A stretch of DNA of 11,385 bases from JAKFWI01 sp050246435 (GCA_050246435.1 JBFWWB010000095.1:1-11385); one strand, 5' to 3'. Positions 5,792 to 11,385 are shown, counted from the stretch's first letter. The notes: generated by a model not told the origin, from the sequence alone. Made by a program: numbers and translations.

Positions 5792-6990
5792 CAGCCAAGC
5801 GCACGGGCAATCGCGGCGGCGAGCTTCACCGCCACTTGCGATTTGCCCATGCGGGGCCAGCGTTCGACGCCTTGCGCGGAAATGATCGCCACTTCGTTTT
5901 GGTCGCCGCCCATCACGTCGCCGGAGACGTCGTTGGCGACGATCCAGTCGCAGCTTTTCTTCGCGAGCTTCGCCTTGGCGTAATCCTCGACGTGATCGGT
6001 TTCCGCCGCGAAGCCGACCACAAGCTTGGGGCGGCGTGCGCCCGGCTTAGAGAGCGTGGCGAGGATGTCGGGATTTTCTGTAAGCGAAAGCGCCGGCGGC
6101 GCGCCCGCGGCGTCCTTTTTGAGCTTCACGCCGCCCTTGTGATCCGGCCGCCAATCGGCGACGGCGGCGACGCACACCGCCGCATCCGCCGGAAGCGCGC
6201 TTTCGCATGCTGCAAGCATTTCCGCCGCCGTTTCGATCCGCACCGTGCGCACGTTCGGTGGCGGGGCGGCGGCAACGGGTCCTGTGACGAGCGTGACGTC
6301 AGCCCCCAGGCGCGCCAGCGCATCGGCGATGGCGTAGCCCTGCTTGCCGGAAGAGCGATTGGAGAGGAATCGCACTGGATCGATCGGCTCCAGCGTGGGG
6401 CCCGCGGTCACGATCACGTGCTTGCCGGCGAGCGCCGCGCCGATCTCTTTCGCGACGTAGAAATCCAGGATCGCCTCTGCGATCGCCGCGGGCTCGGCCA
6501 TGCGGCCGGGGCCGAACTCGCCGCACGCCATCGCGCCCTCGTCGGGGCCGATGAAGCGCACACCGTCCGTCGCGAGGCGCGCGGCATTGCGCTGTGTCGC
6601 CGGGTGCAGCCACATGCGGACATTCATCGCCGGCGCCATCAGCACGGGCTTATCCGTCGCCAGCAGCGTGGTGGAGGCGAGATCGGAGGCGAGCCCGTTG
6701 GCCGCCTTGGCCATGAGATCGGCCGTGGCCGGCGCCACGACAATGAGATCGGCGGCGCGTGAAAGCTCGATATGTCCCATCTCGGCTTCGTCGGTCAGCG
6801 AGAAGAGATCTTGATAGACTTTGTCTTCCGTCAGCGCGCCGAGGCTTAGCGGTGTCACGAAATGGGCGCCCGCGGTGGTGAGCACAGCGCGCGCCGCGAT
6901 GCTGGCTTTGCTCAGTAGACGGACGAGCTCGAGGCTCTTGTAGGCGGCGATGCCGCCACCGACGATCAGCAGGACTCGCTTTTCCGTCAT
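5791..6990 (-). CDS. coaBC: Bifunctional phosphopantothenoylcysteine synthetase/decarboxylase
   Basis: Two-step coenzyme A enzyme. CoaB couples 4'-phosphopantothenate to cysteine using CTP, and CoaC, a flavoprotein, decarboxylates the product to 4'-phosphopantetheine. At 399 residues it is a complete fusion. The CoaC half (about 1-185) has the flavin-binding start VLLIVGGGIAAYKS (6-19), catalytic His73 in GHIELS, the PAMNVRMW motif (120-127) and Cys156 in MACGEFGPGRM. The CoaB half has TAGPT (195-199), NRSSGKQG (211-218), the nucleotide-binding AVADWRP (276-282) and the KLKK lysines (289-292). The gene lies 55 nt downstream of ubiB on the same strand and is probably co-transcribed with it. 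Its 3' end converges on a lipoprotein gene. CysK, encoded in this window, makes one CoaB substrate. Confidence 0.97.
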   Translation of the reverse strand: MTEKRVLLIVGGGIAAYKSLELVRLLSKASIAARAVLTTAGAHFVTPLSLGALTEDKVYQDLFSLTDEAEMGHIELSRAADLIVVAPATADLMAKAANGLASDLASTTLLATDKPVLMAPAMNVRMWLHPATQRNAARLATDGVRFIGPDEGAMACGEFGPGRMAEPAAIAEAILDFYVAKEIGAALAGKHVIVTAGPTLEPIDPVRFLSNRSSGKQGYAIADALARLGADVTLVTGPVAAAPPPNVRTVRIETAAEMLAACESALPADAAVCVAAVADWRPDHKGGVKLKKDAAGAPPALSLTENPDILATLSKPGARRPKLVVGFAAETDHVEDYAKAKLAKKSCDWIVANDVSGDVMGGDQNEVAIISAQGVERWPRMGKSQVAVKLAAAIARALG

Positions 6991-7045
6991 CCGCTTCGTC
7001 TCGCTCTTCGCCGCGCCGAAAGAGATACCGCCGCGCCCGCGCTTT

Positions 7046-8593
7046 TCAACCGCGCGCGGCCAACAGGATGAGCAGCACCACCAGGCCCACGCTCAATCCG
7101 CCGATCCAAAATGCGCGCCATTGGAACCCCACCGCTCCGGGCAGCATGCCGCAGCTTTCGCCTTGCTGGCGCATCGCCAGGGCAACAGCCTCCACGGCGT
7201 CGAGCGTGCGGGGCAGGCGGCGCAAAGCGGCGAAGCCCTGCGCCGCTTCTTCGATAGTGCGCTGGGCCACGCCTTGCGGGCCCAACTCGCGCTTCACCCA
7301 GCGTTCGACGATCGGCTGCGCCGCGCCCCAGATGTCGTGCTGGGGATCGAGCGCCCGCGCGACGCCTTCCACCTGCACCATGGTTTTTTGCAGCATCACC
7401 AGTTCGGGCCGCAAATGCATACCGAACAGGTGGGTGACGTCGAACAGCTGCAATAGCAGCCGGCTCATCGAAACCTGATCGGCTGTCTTGCCGAGGATCG
7501 GCTCGCCGATGGCGCGCAGCGCCTGGGCGAATTCTTCGATCGAATATTTGCTTGGGATGTAACCGGCCTCAGCGTGCACCTCCGCGACGCGGCGATAATC
7601 GCGGCGCAGGAAGCCGTAGAGAATTTCAGCGAGATAGCGGCGCTCTTTCTTGCCGATACGGCCCATGATGCCGAAATCGACGATCCAGAGTTTTCCATCT
7701 TCGCCATAGATGAGATTTCCCTCGTGCATGTCGGCGTGGAAGAAGCCGTGATCGAGGGCGGCCGCCAGGAAGCCGCGCGTCACCTTCGTCGCCAATGCAG
7801 GCCGGTCCGCGCCGCGCACGTCAAGGCCGCGCATGTCCGTCAGCGGCGTGCCCTCGATCCAATCGAGGGTCATTACGCGCTTGGAGAGACGCTCCCAATC
7901 GATCGCCGGTACGGCGAGAAAGCCGTCCTGCCCGGCGACATCGCGAAACTCCGCCGCCGCGCCGGCCTCCAGGCGCAGATCGAGTTCGCGCTCCAGCGCG
8001 TCCGAAACGGTGTTGACGAATTGCACAGGCTCAAGCCGGCGCGCCTGCGGCGCGAAGAATTCGACCGCACGGGCGCCGAAATGCAGCGCTGCCATTTCTT
8101 TGCGCAGACGCTTCTCGATCCGCGGGCGGAGTATCTTCACCGCCACGGGGCCTTGCCGCGGCAGGATCGCCTTGTGCACTTGCGCGATCGAGGCGGCGGC
8201 CATTGCATCGGAGATTTGGCCGAACAAGGTTTCGGTGCCGCCAAGCTCGGCCGCGAGGGTATCGAGCGCCGTGGTGCGCGAGAAGGGCGGCAGGCGGTCT
8301 TTGAGGCGGCCCAGCTCCTGGGCGGCGGAAACGCCGATGATGTCAGGCCGGGTGGCGAGGAATTGGCCGACCTTCACATAAGCCGGCCCGAGATTCTCGA
8401 ACGCGACGGCTAGGCGAGCGCCCAGCGCCTTGTGGCGCTGACGGCGCGCAAAAAAGAACCGCGTGACGCGCCCGACAAAGCGCACGGGCGCCGGCATTTT
8501 GTGCTGATACTCTTTCGGGATCAGCGCATCCTGACGGATCAGCGTGAAGCCGACCCGCGCTAGGCGGAAACCATGGCCGACAAAATTGAGCAT
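7046..8593 (-). CDS. ubiB: UbiB-family atypical kinase/ATPase for ubiquinone biosynthesis
   Basis: Membrane-associated ABC1/ADCK-family protein needed for ubiquinone synthesis, thought to act through ATPase activity on the lipid-bound biosynthetic complex rather than as a hydroxylase. Over 515 residues the signature motifs occur in order. These are the KxGQ motif KVGQ (74-77), the alanine-rich loop AAAS (132-135) that replaces a kinase P-loop, VAVK (150-153) with Lys153, the ExD motif (203-205), the catalytic loop HADMHEGN (286-293) with Asp288, and the metal-binding DFG (306-308). A hydrophobic C-terminal segment (497-512) should be a membrane anchor. The catalytic loop has Glu291 where many homologues have proline. 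The start codon shares one base with the ubiE stop, so translation is probably coupled. coaBC follows after 55 nt. Confidence 0.96.
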   Translation of the reverse strand: MLNFVGHGFRLARVGFTLIRQDALIPKEYQHKMPAPVRFVGRVTRFFFARRQRHKALGARLAVAFENLGPAYVKVGQFLATRPDIIGVSAAQELGRLKDRLPPFSRTTALDTLAAELGGTETLFGQISDAMAAASIAQVHKAILPRQGPVAVKILRPRIEKRLRKEMAALHFGARAVEFFAPQARRLEPVQFVNTVSDALERELDLRLEAGAAAEFRDVAGQDGFLAVPAIDWERLSKRVMTLDWIEGTPLTDMRGLDVRGADRPALATKVTRGFLAAALDHGFFHADMHEGNLIYGEDGKLWIVDFGIMGRIGKKERRYLAEILYGFLRRDYRRVAEVHAEAGYIPSKYSIEEFAQALRAIGEPILGKTADQVSMSRLLLQLFDVTHLFGMHLRPELVMLQKTMVQVEGVARALDPQHDIWGAAQPIVERWVKRELGPQGVAQRTIEEAAQGFAALRRLPRTLDAVEAVALAMRQQGESCGMLPGAVGFQWRAFWIGGLSVGLVVLLILLAARG

Positions 8594-9384
8594 TAGGCGA
8601 GCGCCCAGCCCGCATGGATCGCTGCGACGCCGGCGGTGAGATTGTGCACGTCGACGCGCGCGAAGCCCGCCTTGCGGATCATTCCGGCGAAGGTTTGCTG
8701 ATCGGGGAAGCGGCGAATGCTTTCGACGAGATAACGATAGGCGTTTGCGTCATCGGCCACGAGCCTGCCGATCGCCGGAATCGCATGGAAGGAGTAGGCG
8801 TCGTACAGTGACCGCAGCGCATTCACTGAGAGGCGCGAGAATTCAAGACAGAAGAAGCGCCCGCCCGGCTTCAGCACGCGCCGCGCTTCGCGGAGCGCCG
8901 CATCGACGCCGGTGACGTTGCGTATGCCGAACGCAATCACGTACGCATCGGCGCAACGGTCGGGAAAAGGCAGGCGCTCCGCATCGGCGCACACCCAGGC
9001 AAAATCGCCGCCCCCGCGCGCGCGGCCGGCGGCCAGCATTTCCTCGTTGATGTCGACGACGCAAAGGCGTGCGCCGTCGCTGCGCCCGCGCCGCGCTGCA
9101 GCGCGCGAGGCGCGCGAGGCCAGGGCGCGCGCGATGTCGCCCGTGCCGCCGGCCAGATCGAGAATGGTTTCGCCCGGCTGCGGGTTCACGCGGTCGGCGA
9201 ACGCCGCTTTCCACGCGCGATGCAGCCCGCCGGACATGAGGTCGTTCATCAGGTCGTAGCGCTGCGCCACGCTGTCGAACACCGCGCGCACGCGGGCCGC
9301 TTTCTCCGCGCGCGGCACATCGGCGAAACCGAAAGAGGCTTCGTCGTCGGCATCGTGTTCGGCGGGCGGCGGGGGCGCAGACAT
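8593..9384 (-). CDS. ubiE: Demethylmenaquinol/2-polyprenyl-methoxybenzoquinol C-methyltransferase
   Basis: SAM-dependent C-methyltransferase of ubiquinone (and in some bacteria menaquinone) synthesis. The protein has 263 residues. Family motifs are FDSVAQRYDLMN (36-47), SAM motif I LDLAGGTGDIA (75-85), the acidic ribose-binding position in VVDINEEML (109-117), FGIRNVT (152-158), LKPGGRFFCLEFS (171-183) and the C-terminal YRYLVESIRRFP (216-227) with GVAAIHAGW (252-260). I placed the start at 9384 (MSAPPPP). The same frame is open for another 160 codons upstream, but that stretch overlaps divergent mutM, is unlike UbiE, and is a coding shadow. A short residue tract around 91-104 (Ala/Arg/Gly) looks like a low-complexity loop insertion. 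The stop overlaps the ubiB start as TAATG. A menaquinone role cannot be judged from this window. Confidence 0.96.
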   Translation of the reverse strand: MSAPPPPAEHDADDEASFGFADVPRAEKAARVRAVFDSVAQRYDLMNDLMSGGLHRAWKAAFADRVNPQPGETILDLAGGTGDIARALASRASRAAARRGRSDGARLCVVDINEEMLAAGRARGGGDFAWVCADAERLPFPDRCADAYVIAFGIRNVTGVDAALREARRVLKPGGRFFCLEFSRLSVNALRSLYDAYSFHAIPAIGRLVADDANAYRYLVESIRRFPDQQTFAGMIRKAGFARVDVHNLTAGVAAIHAGWALA

Positions 9385-9396
9385 GGGCCGGCTACC

Positions 9397-9423
9397 ATAG
9401 CGGCGCCGCGCGAGCGCCGCTAT
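9397..9423. promoter_or_regulatory. 10-bp perfect inverted repeat between ubiE and mutM
   Basis: ATAGCGGCGC (9397-9406) and GCGCCGCTAT (9414-9423) are perfect inverted copies separated by seven bases. They sit in the middle of the 69-bp divergent gap, 12 bp from the ubiE start and 30 bp from the mutM start. TATATC (9421-9426) on the mutM side and TATGGT on the ubiE side could be -10 boxes overlapping the arms, but neither has a good -35. A shared operator is the simplest reading; GC-rich self-complementarity by chance is the alternative. Confidence 0.4.
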
Positions 9424-9453
9424 ATCCGCGGGCGATGCGCCGGATGCGGGAAA

Positions 9454-10311
9454 ATGCCTGAATTGCCGGAGGTGGAGACGGTGCGGCGCGGCCTGCAGCC
9501 CGCCCTGGAGGGCGCGCGCCTGACGCGCGTGCAGGCTAACCGCTCCGATCTGCGGTTCCCCCTGCCGGAGAATTTCGTCCGCCGGCTGACTGGCGCCCGG
9601 ATCGAGCGGCTCGGCCGGCGCGGCAAATACCTCACCGCCGCGCTCGACAGCGGTGAAACGCTCGCGATGCATCTCGGCATGTCGGGACGATTCACCATCA
9701 TCGGCGCCGAGCGCCAGGCGGAAAGATTCCACTATGCGCCCGCCGTGGACGCGGCGCACACGCATGTCGTGTTCGAGACAGAAGCCGGCGCGCGGGTGGA
9801 ATACAATGATCCACGGCGCTTTGGATACATGACCCTGATGGAGACGGTGGGGCTGGAAATGCATCCGCTGTTCGTCGGCATGGGTCCCGAGCCGCTCGGC
9901 AATGAATTCGGCGCGGCGACGCTGGCGGCTGCCTTCGCCCGCCGTAAGCAGAACGTGAAGGCGACCTTACTCGACCAGCGCGTCGTCGCCGGGCTCGGCA
10001 ACATCTATGTGTGCGAGGCGCTGCACTGCGCCGCCGTTTCGCCCCGCCGCGCGGCGGGCAGGGTGACCGGGGCTGGACGGGAGGCGCTTTCAGCCGCCAT
10101 CCGGGCCGTGTTGGAGGCGGCGATCGAGGCCGGCGGGTCCAGCCTCAAGGATTATGCGCAGGCCGATGGCGCGCTCGGCTATTTCCAGCACCGTTTCGCC
10201 GTATACGACCGGGAAGGGGCGGCTTGCCCGCGCGCCGGCTGCGGCGGCGTCGTGCGGCGGATCGTGCAAGCGGGGCGTTCCACCTTCTTTTGCCCGCGCT
10301 GCCAACACTGA
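9454..10311 (+). CDS. mutM: Formamidopyrimidine-DNA glycosylase (8-oxoguanine repair)
   Basis: Bifunctional base-excision enzyme that removes 8-oxoguanine and ring-opened purines and cleaves the abasic site. Start 9454 is fixed by the invariant MPELPEVETV N-terminus: Pro2, exposed after Met removal, is the nucleophile and Glu3 assists. Further family features are Lys58 in GRRGKYL, the MSGRF loop (76-80), DPRRFG (119-124), and the helix-two-turn-helix region with LLDQRVVAGLGNIYV (172-186). The C-terminal zinc finger has Cys258, Cys263, Cys280 and Cys283 and the hallmark QAGRSTFFCPRCQ. The length of 285 is typical. The frame stays open upstream through ubiE sequence, but that part is spurious. 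Divergent from ubiE, it is followed closely by the rpsT promoter. The homologues I remember often have an enoyl-CoA hydratase gene between mutM and rpsT; none is here. Confidence 0.97.
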   Translation: MPELPEVETVRRGLQPALEGARLTRVQANRSDLRFPLPENFVRRLTGARIERLGRRGKYLTAALDSGETLAMHLGMSGRFTIIGAERQAERFHYAPAVDAAHTHVVFETEAGARVEYNDPRRFGYMTLMETVGLEMHPLFVGMGPEPLGNEFGAATLAAAFARRKQNVKATLLDQRVVAGLGNIYVCEALHCAAVSPRRAAGRVTGAGREALSAAIRAVLEAAIEAGGSSLKDYAQADGALGYFQHRFAVYDREGAACPRAGCGGVVRRIVQAGRSTFFCPRCQH

Positions 10312-10318
10312 GCCGTTA

Positions 10319-10347
10319 TTGACGGTGCGGCGGGCCCCCGATATACG
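10319..10347 (+). promoter_or_regulatory. rpsT promoter (sigma70-like)
   Basis: TTGACG (10319-10324) and TATACG (10342-10347) are separated by exactly 17 bp, each matching the housekeeping consensus well. The -35 begins seven bases after the mutM stop. Predicted transcription starts near 10354, giving a short leader of roughly 27 nt before the rpsT ATG. This is the clearest promoter in the window and fits a strongly expressed ribosomal protein gene. Confidence 0.7.
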
Positions 10348-10380
10348 CCCGCCTTCGTTTTCAAGAGCACGAGCACACCG

Positions 10381-10650
10381 ATGGCCAACACCACTTCCGC
10401 TAAAAAGGCGATCCGCAAGATCGCCAAGCGCACCCAGGTCAACAAGGCCCGCAGGTCGCGCATGCGCTCGCAATGGCGGGCCGTGGAAGAGGCGCTGGCG
10501 TCGGGCGATGCCTCCATCGCCCAGAAGGCGTTGATGCAAGCGGAAGCGGAAACCATGCGCGCCTCCTCCAAGGGCGCTATCCACAAGAACACGGCGTCGC
10601 GGAAGGTTTCGCGACTGACTCAGCGGGTCAAAGCCCTCGCGAAGGGCTGA
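10381..10650 (+). CDS. rpsT: 30S ribosomal protein S20
   Basis: Primary-binding small-subunit protein that contacts 16S rRNA and stabilises 30S assembly. The 89 residues match S20: MANTTSAKKAIRK at the N-terminus, a lysine/arginine-rich helix with KARRSRMRSQWRAVEEAL, and the conserved C-terminal KGAIHKNTASRKVSRLTQRV (64-83). S20 proteins are three-helix bundles, and the basic helices here fit. It starts with ATG and a weak Shine-Dalgarno; a good promoter at 10319-10347 drives it independently of mutM. It lies immediately upstream of dnaA, a pairing widely conserved in alphaproteobacteria. Whether transcripts read into dnaA is unclear because no strong terminator follows. Confidence 0.98.
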   Translation: MANTTSAKKAIRKIAKRTQVNKARRSRMRSQWRAVEEALASGDASIAQKALMQAEAETMRASSKGAIHKNTASRKVSRLTQRVKALAKG

Positions 10651-10674
10651 TCCGGCGCCCAAGGCCTTGTGGGC
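10632..10674 (+). terminator. Two short hairpins at the rpsT 3' end
   Basis: AGCCCT (10632-10637) pairs with AGGGCT (10643-10648) around a five-base loop across the last codons and stop. GCCCA (10657-10661) then pairs with TGGGC (10670-10674). Neither is followed by T residues; the nearest T run, six bases at 10727-10732, is over 50 nt away. Termination here would be weak or factor-dependent. Confidence 0.3.
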
Positions 10675-10799
10675 TACGGCCGCGTACGGGGCGATCAAAA
10701 GCTATATTTCGCAGTGCACGCAGCGCTTTTTTATTGACACTTAACGCACCTCTTGCGGCCCTTGGCTCGGGCGTCGCAAACTTGTCGCGCGGCCTATTC

Positions 10800-10829
10800 C
10801 GTAGGTCTTAATGCGCTGAAAAGACTACG
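10800..10829. repeat. Imperfect 9-bp dyad upstream of dnaA
   Basis: CGTAG-G-TCTT (10800-10809) is inverted as AAGACTACG (10821-10829): nine base pairs with one bulged G and an 11-base loop. It overlaps the candidate dnaA -35 at 10816-10821, a position suited to an operator. It has no T tract to act as a terminator. Confidence 0.4.
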
Positions 10830-10844
10830 TAATTCTGCTAACAT
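10816..10844 (+). promoter_or_regulatory. Weak candidate dnaA promoter
   Basis: CTGAAA (10816-10821) and TAACAT (10839-10844) are 17 bp apart, each four of six matches to consensus. CATAAT (10853-10858) is a better -10 hexamer but has no suitable -35. Either would give a dnaA leader of roughly 200 nt. The AT-rich setting supports a promoter in this interval more than it supports these exact hexamers. Confidence 0.3.
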
Positions 10845-10915
10845 AGATTTCACATAATTTTCACCTATTGCTCTTGCTTGGCGAATTTTCCCGTCGCAAG
10901 GTGGCCGCGCTCTGG

Positions 10916-10931
10916 GGGCGGGAAGCCGCCC
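10916..10931 (+). repeat. GC hairpin in the dnaA leader
   Basis: GGGCGG (10916-10921) and CCGCCC (10926-10931) form a perfect all-GC 6-bp stem with loop GAAG. No T run follows, so it is a leader structure rather than a terminator. If transcription starts in the AT-rich core it lies about 60-70 nt into the leader. Confidence 0.45.
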
Positions 10932-10963
10932 GTGAATAGCCCGATGCGACGTTGTAAAGGGCG

Positions 10964-10993
10964 GCGATTGCGCATTGCGTAATCGCGATTGCG
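10964..10993 (+). repeat. ATTGCG direct repeats and overlapping stem-loop in the dnaA leader
   Basis: ATTGCG occurs at 10967, 10974 and 10988, spacings of 7 and 14. GCGATTGCG is perfectly repeated at 10964 and 10985. In the same bases CGATTGCGC (10965-10973) pairs with GCGTAATCG (10977-10985) over nine positions, one of them G-U in RNA, with a three-base loop. The segment could act as DNA (protein sites) or RNA (leader fold); which one is not decidable here. Confidence 0.45.
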
Positions 10994-11063
10994 GGGTCTT
11001 GTCCGCAGAGCGGCCAGGGGGCTGGTCTCTTACAATTGCTGTTTGAGAGAGGTGGTCGGGGCG

Positions 11064-11385
11064 ATGAGTCACGAATGGCTTTCCACGTCCGAAAATTCGC
11101 TGGATGAAACGCAGGGCGAGGCGGCTGCGGCCGCGTCGGCGTTCGAACGCGTGGCGGACGAGTTGCGGGCCGATTTCGCCCCGGAAATCTTCAAGTCCTG
11201 GCTAGAAGGCGTAACCTTCGCCGGCGTGTGGGACGACACCCTCTATCTGCGTGCGCCGACGACGGTGGTGCGCGATTGGGTGCGCCAGAATGCGCAGCAC
11301 CGTATCGAGGCGCGCCTGCAGAGTCGGCTGGAAACGCCGCTGGCGCTGGTGGTCGAAGCAGCCGCGCAGCTGCCGGGCCCGCTGC
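11064..11385 (+). CDS. dnaA: Chromosomal replication initiator DnaA (5' part, runs off window)
   Basis: The AAA+ initiator that binds DnaA boxes and opens oriC; only the first 107 residues are in the window. After about 25 acidic/Ala-rich residues comes domain I, with FERVADELRADFAPEIFKSW (27-46) and GVTFAGVWDDTLYLRAPTTV (49-68). It is followed by RDWVRQNAQHRIEARL (70-85), the usual helix-strand-helix surface for self-association and DnaB or regulator contact. The window ends at the start of the flexible domain II, so the AAA+ and DNA-binding domains are not visible. ATG 11064 has GAGAGG at 11047-11052, eleven bases upstream. An in-frame GTG four codons earlier is an alternative; an in-frame TAA at 10980 limits extension. 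Its position after rpsT supports the call. Confidence 0.93.
   Translation, partial: MSHEWLSTSENSLDETQGEAAAAASAFERVADELRADFAPEIFKSWLEGVTFAGVWDDTLYLRAPTTVVRDWVRQNAQHRIEARLQSRLETPLALVVEAAAQLPGPL

Larger units (their letters stand above)
10651..11063 (+). promoter_or_regulatory. rpsT-dnaA intergenic region (dnaA promoter/leader, possible origin element)
   Basis: This 413-bp region has no convincing gene; a minus-strand open frame (10794-11072) lacks recognisable protein character. It contains a T6 run (10727-10732) next to TTGACA (10734-10739), an AT-rich core around 10829-10861 inside otherwise GC-rich DNA, two TTTCAC words one helical turn apart (10848, 10859), a dyad at 10800-10829, GC-rich hairpins at 10916 and 10965, and six copies of TTGCG/CGCAA. 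I find no good DnaA box: the best 9-mer is TTGTCCGCA (10999-11007), two mismatches from TTATCCACA. In several alphaproteobacteria the origin lies next to hemE rather than dnaA. I therefore favour a dnaA control region over oriC, without excluding the latter. Confidence 0.6.

Noticed and set aside
5836..6762. 308-codon plus-strand frame
   Set aside because: It is antisense to coaBC, with no recognisable domain and mirror-type composition.
7574..8413. 279-codon plus-strand frame
   Set aside because: It is antisense to ubiB, which has every signature motif.
9220..9453. 78-codon N-terminal extension of the mutM frame
   Set aside because: It is antisense to ubiE. MutM must start MPELPEV because the residue after Met is the catalytic proline.
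9385..9864. 160-codon N-terminal extension of the ubiE frame
   Set aside because: It is antisense to the mutM N-terminus, which has invariant motifs, and shows no similarity to methyltransferases. UbiE starts naturally at 9384.
10697..10732. AAAAGC ... GCTTTT inverted words ending in T6 as an rpsT terminator
   Set aside because: The loop would be about 22 nt and the stem is mostly A-T pairs; too weak for an intrinsic terminator, though the T run itself is real.
10999..11007. TTGTCCGCA as a DnaA box
   Set aside because: Two mismatches to TTATCCACA, single and isolated; not enough to call a site.
10794..11072. 92-codon minus-strand frame in the rpsT-dnaA gap
   Set aside because: It spans the AT-rich core and leader hairpins and overlaps the dnaA start. 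Its composition is not protein-like and no ribosome-binding site is evident.

Overview
The window is a high-GC (roughly two-thirds G+C), densely packed bacterial chromosome segment. It carries ordinary housekeeping genes from the neighbourhood of the replication initiator gene dnaA. The layout ubiE-ubiB-coaBC-(dut) on one strand, divergent from mutM, followed by rpsT and dnaA, is a familiar alphaproteobacterial arrangement. Together with codon use strongly biased to G/C at third positions, this points to an alphaproteobacterium. Order or genus cannot be fixed from the sequence alone.

Layout, left to right. A glutathione S-transferase-like gene (149-811, +) is followed by a gap holding a perfect TATAAT and a small unrecognised gene (1011-1202, +). 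Next is a large acyl-CoA dehydrogenase of the type with an extra C-terminal domain (1278-2945, +). Cysteine synthase A (2950-3909, -) converges on it with a 4-nt gap. Divergent from cysK is a bacterial PH-domain membrane protein (4023-4613, +), which converges with a 2-nt gap on dUTPase (4616-5065, -). Two small tandem lipoprotein genes on the + strand (5156-5407 and 5512-5781) sit between dut and the minus-strand run coaBC (5791-6990), ubiB (7046-8593), ubiE (8593-9384). ubiE and ubiB overlap by one base. The divergent mutM gene (9454-10311, +) leads to rpsT (10381-10650, +), which has its own good sigma70-like promoter. A 413-bp region with an AT-rich core, dyads and iterated short words then precedes the first 322 bases of dnaA (11064 to the window end, +).

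Functionally, the minus-strand run joins ubiquinone biosynthesis (UbiE C-methylation, UbiB kinase-like factor) with coenzyme A synthesis (CoaBC). Dut and MutM limit uracil and 8-oxoguanine in DNA, next to the replication initiator. CysK supplies cysteine, one substrate of the CoaB half-reaction; this is a metabolic link, not evidence of co-regulation.

I found no convincing novel defence, mobile or biosynthetic system and no tRNA, rRNA, insertion sequence or CRISPR array. The material most worth a second look is non-coding: the rpsT-dnaA region, several precise inverted repeats at promoters and convergent junctions, the tandem lipoprotein pair, and a small gene under a perfect -10 box.
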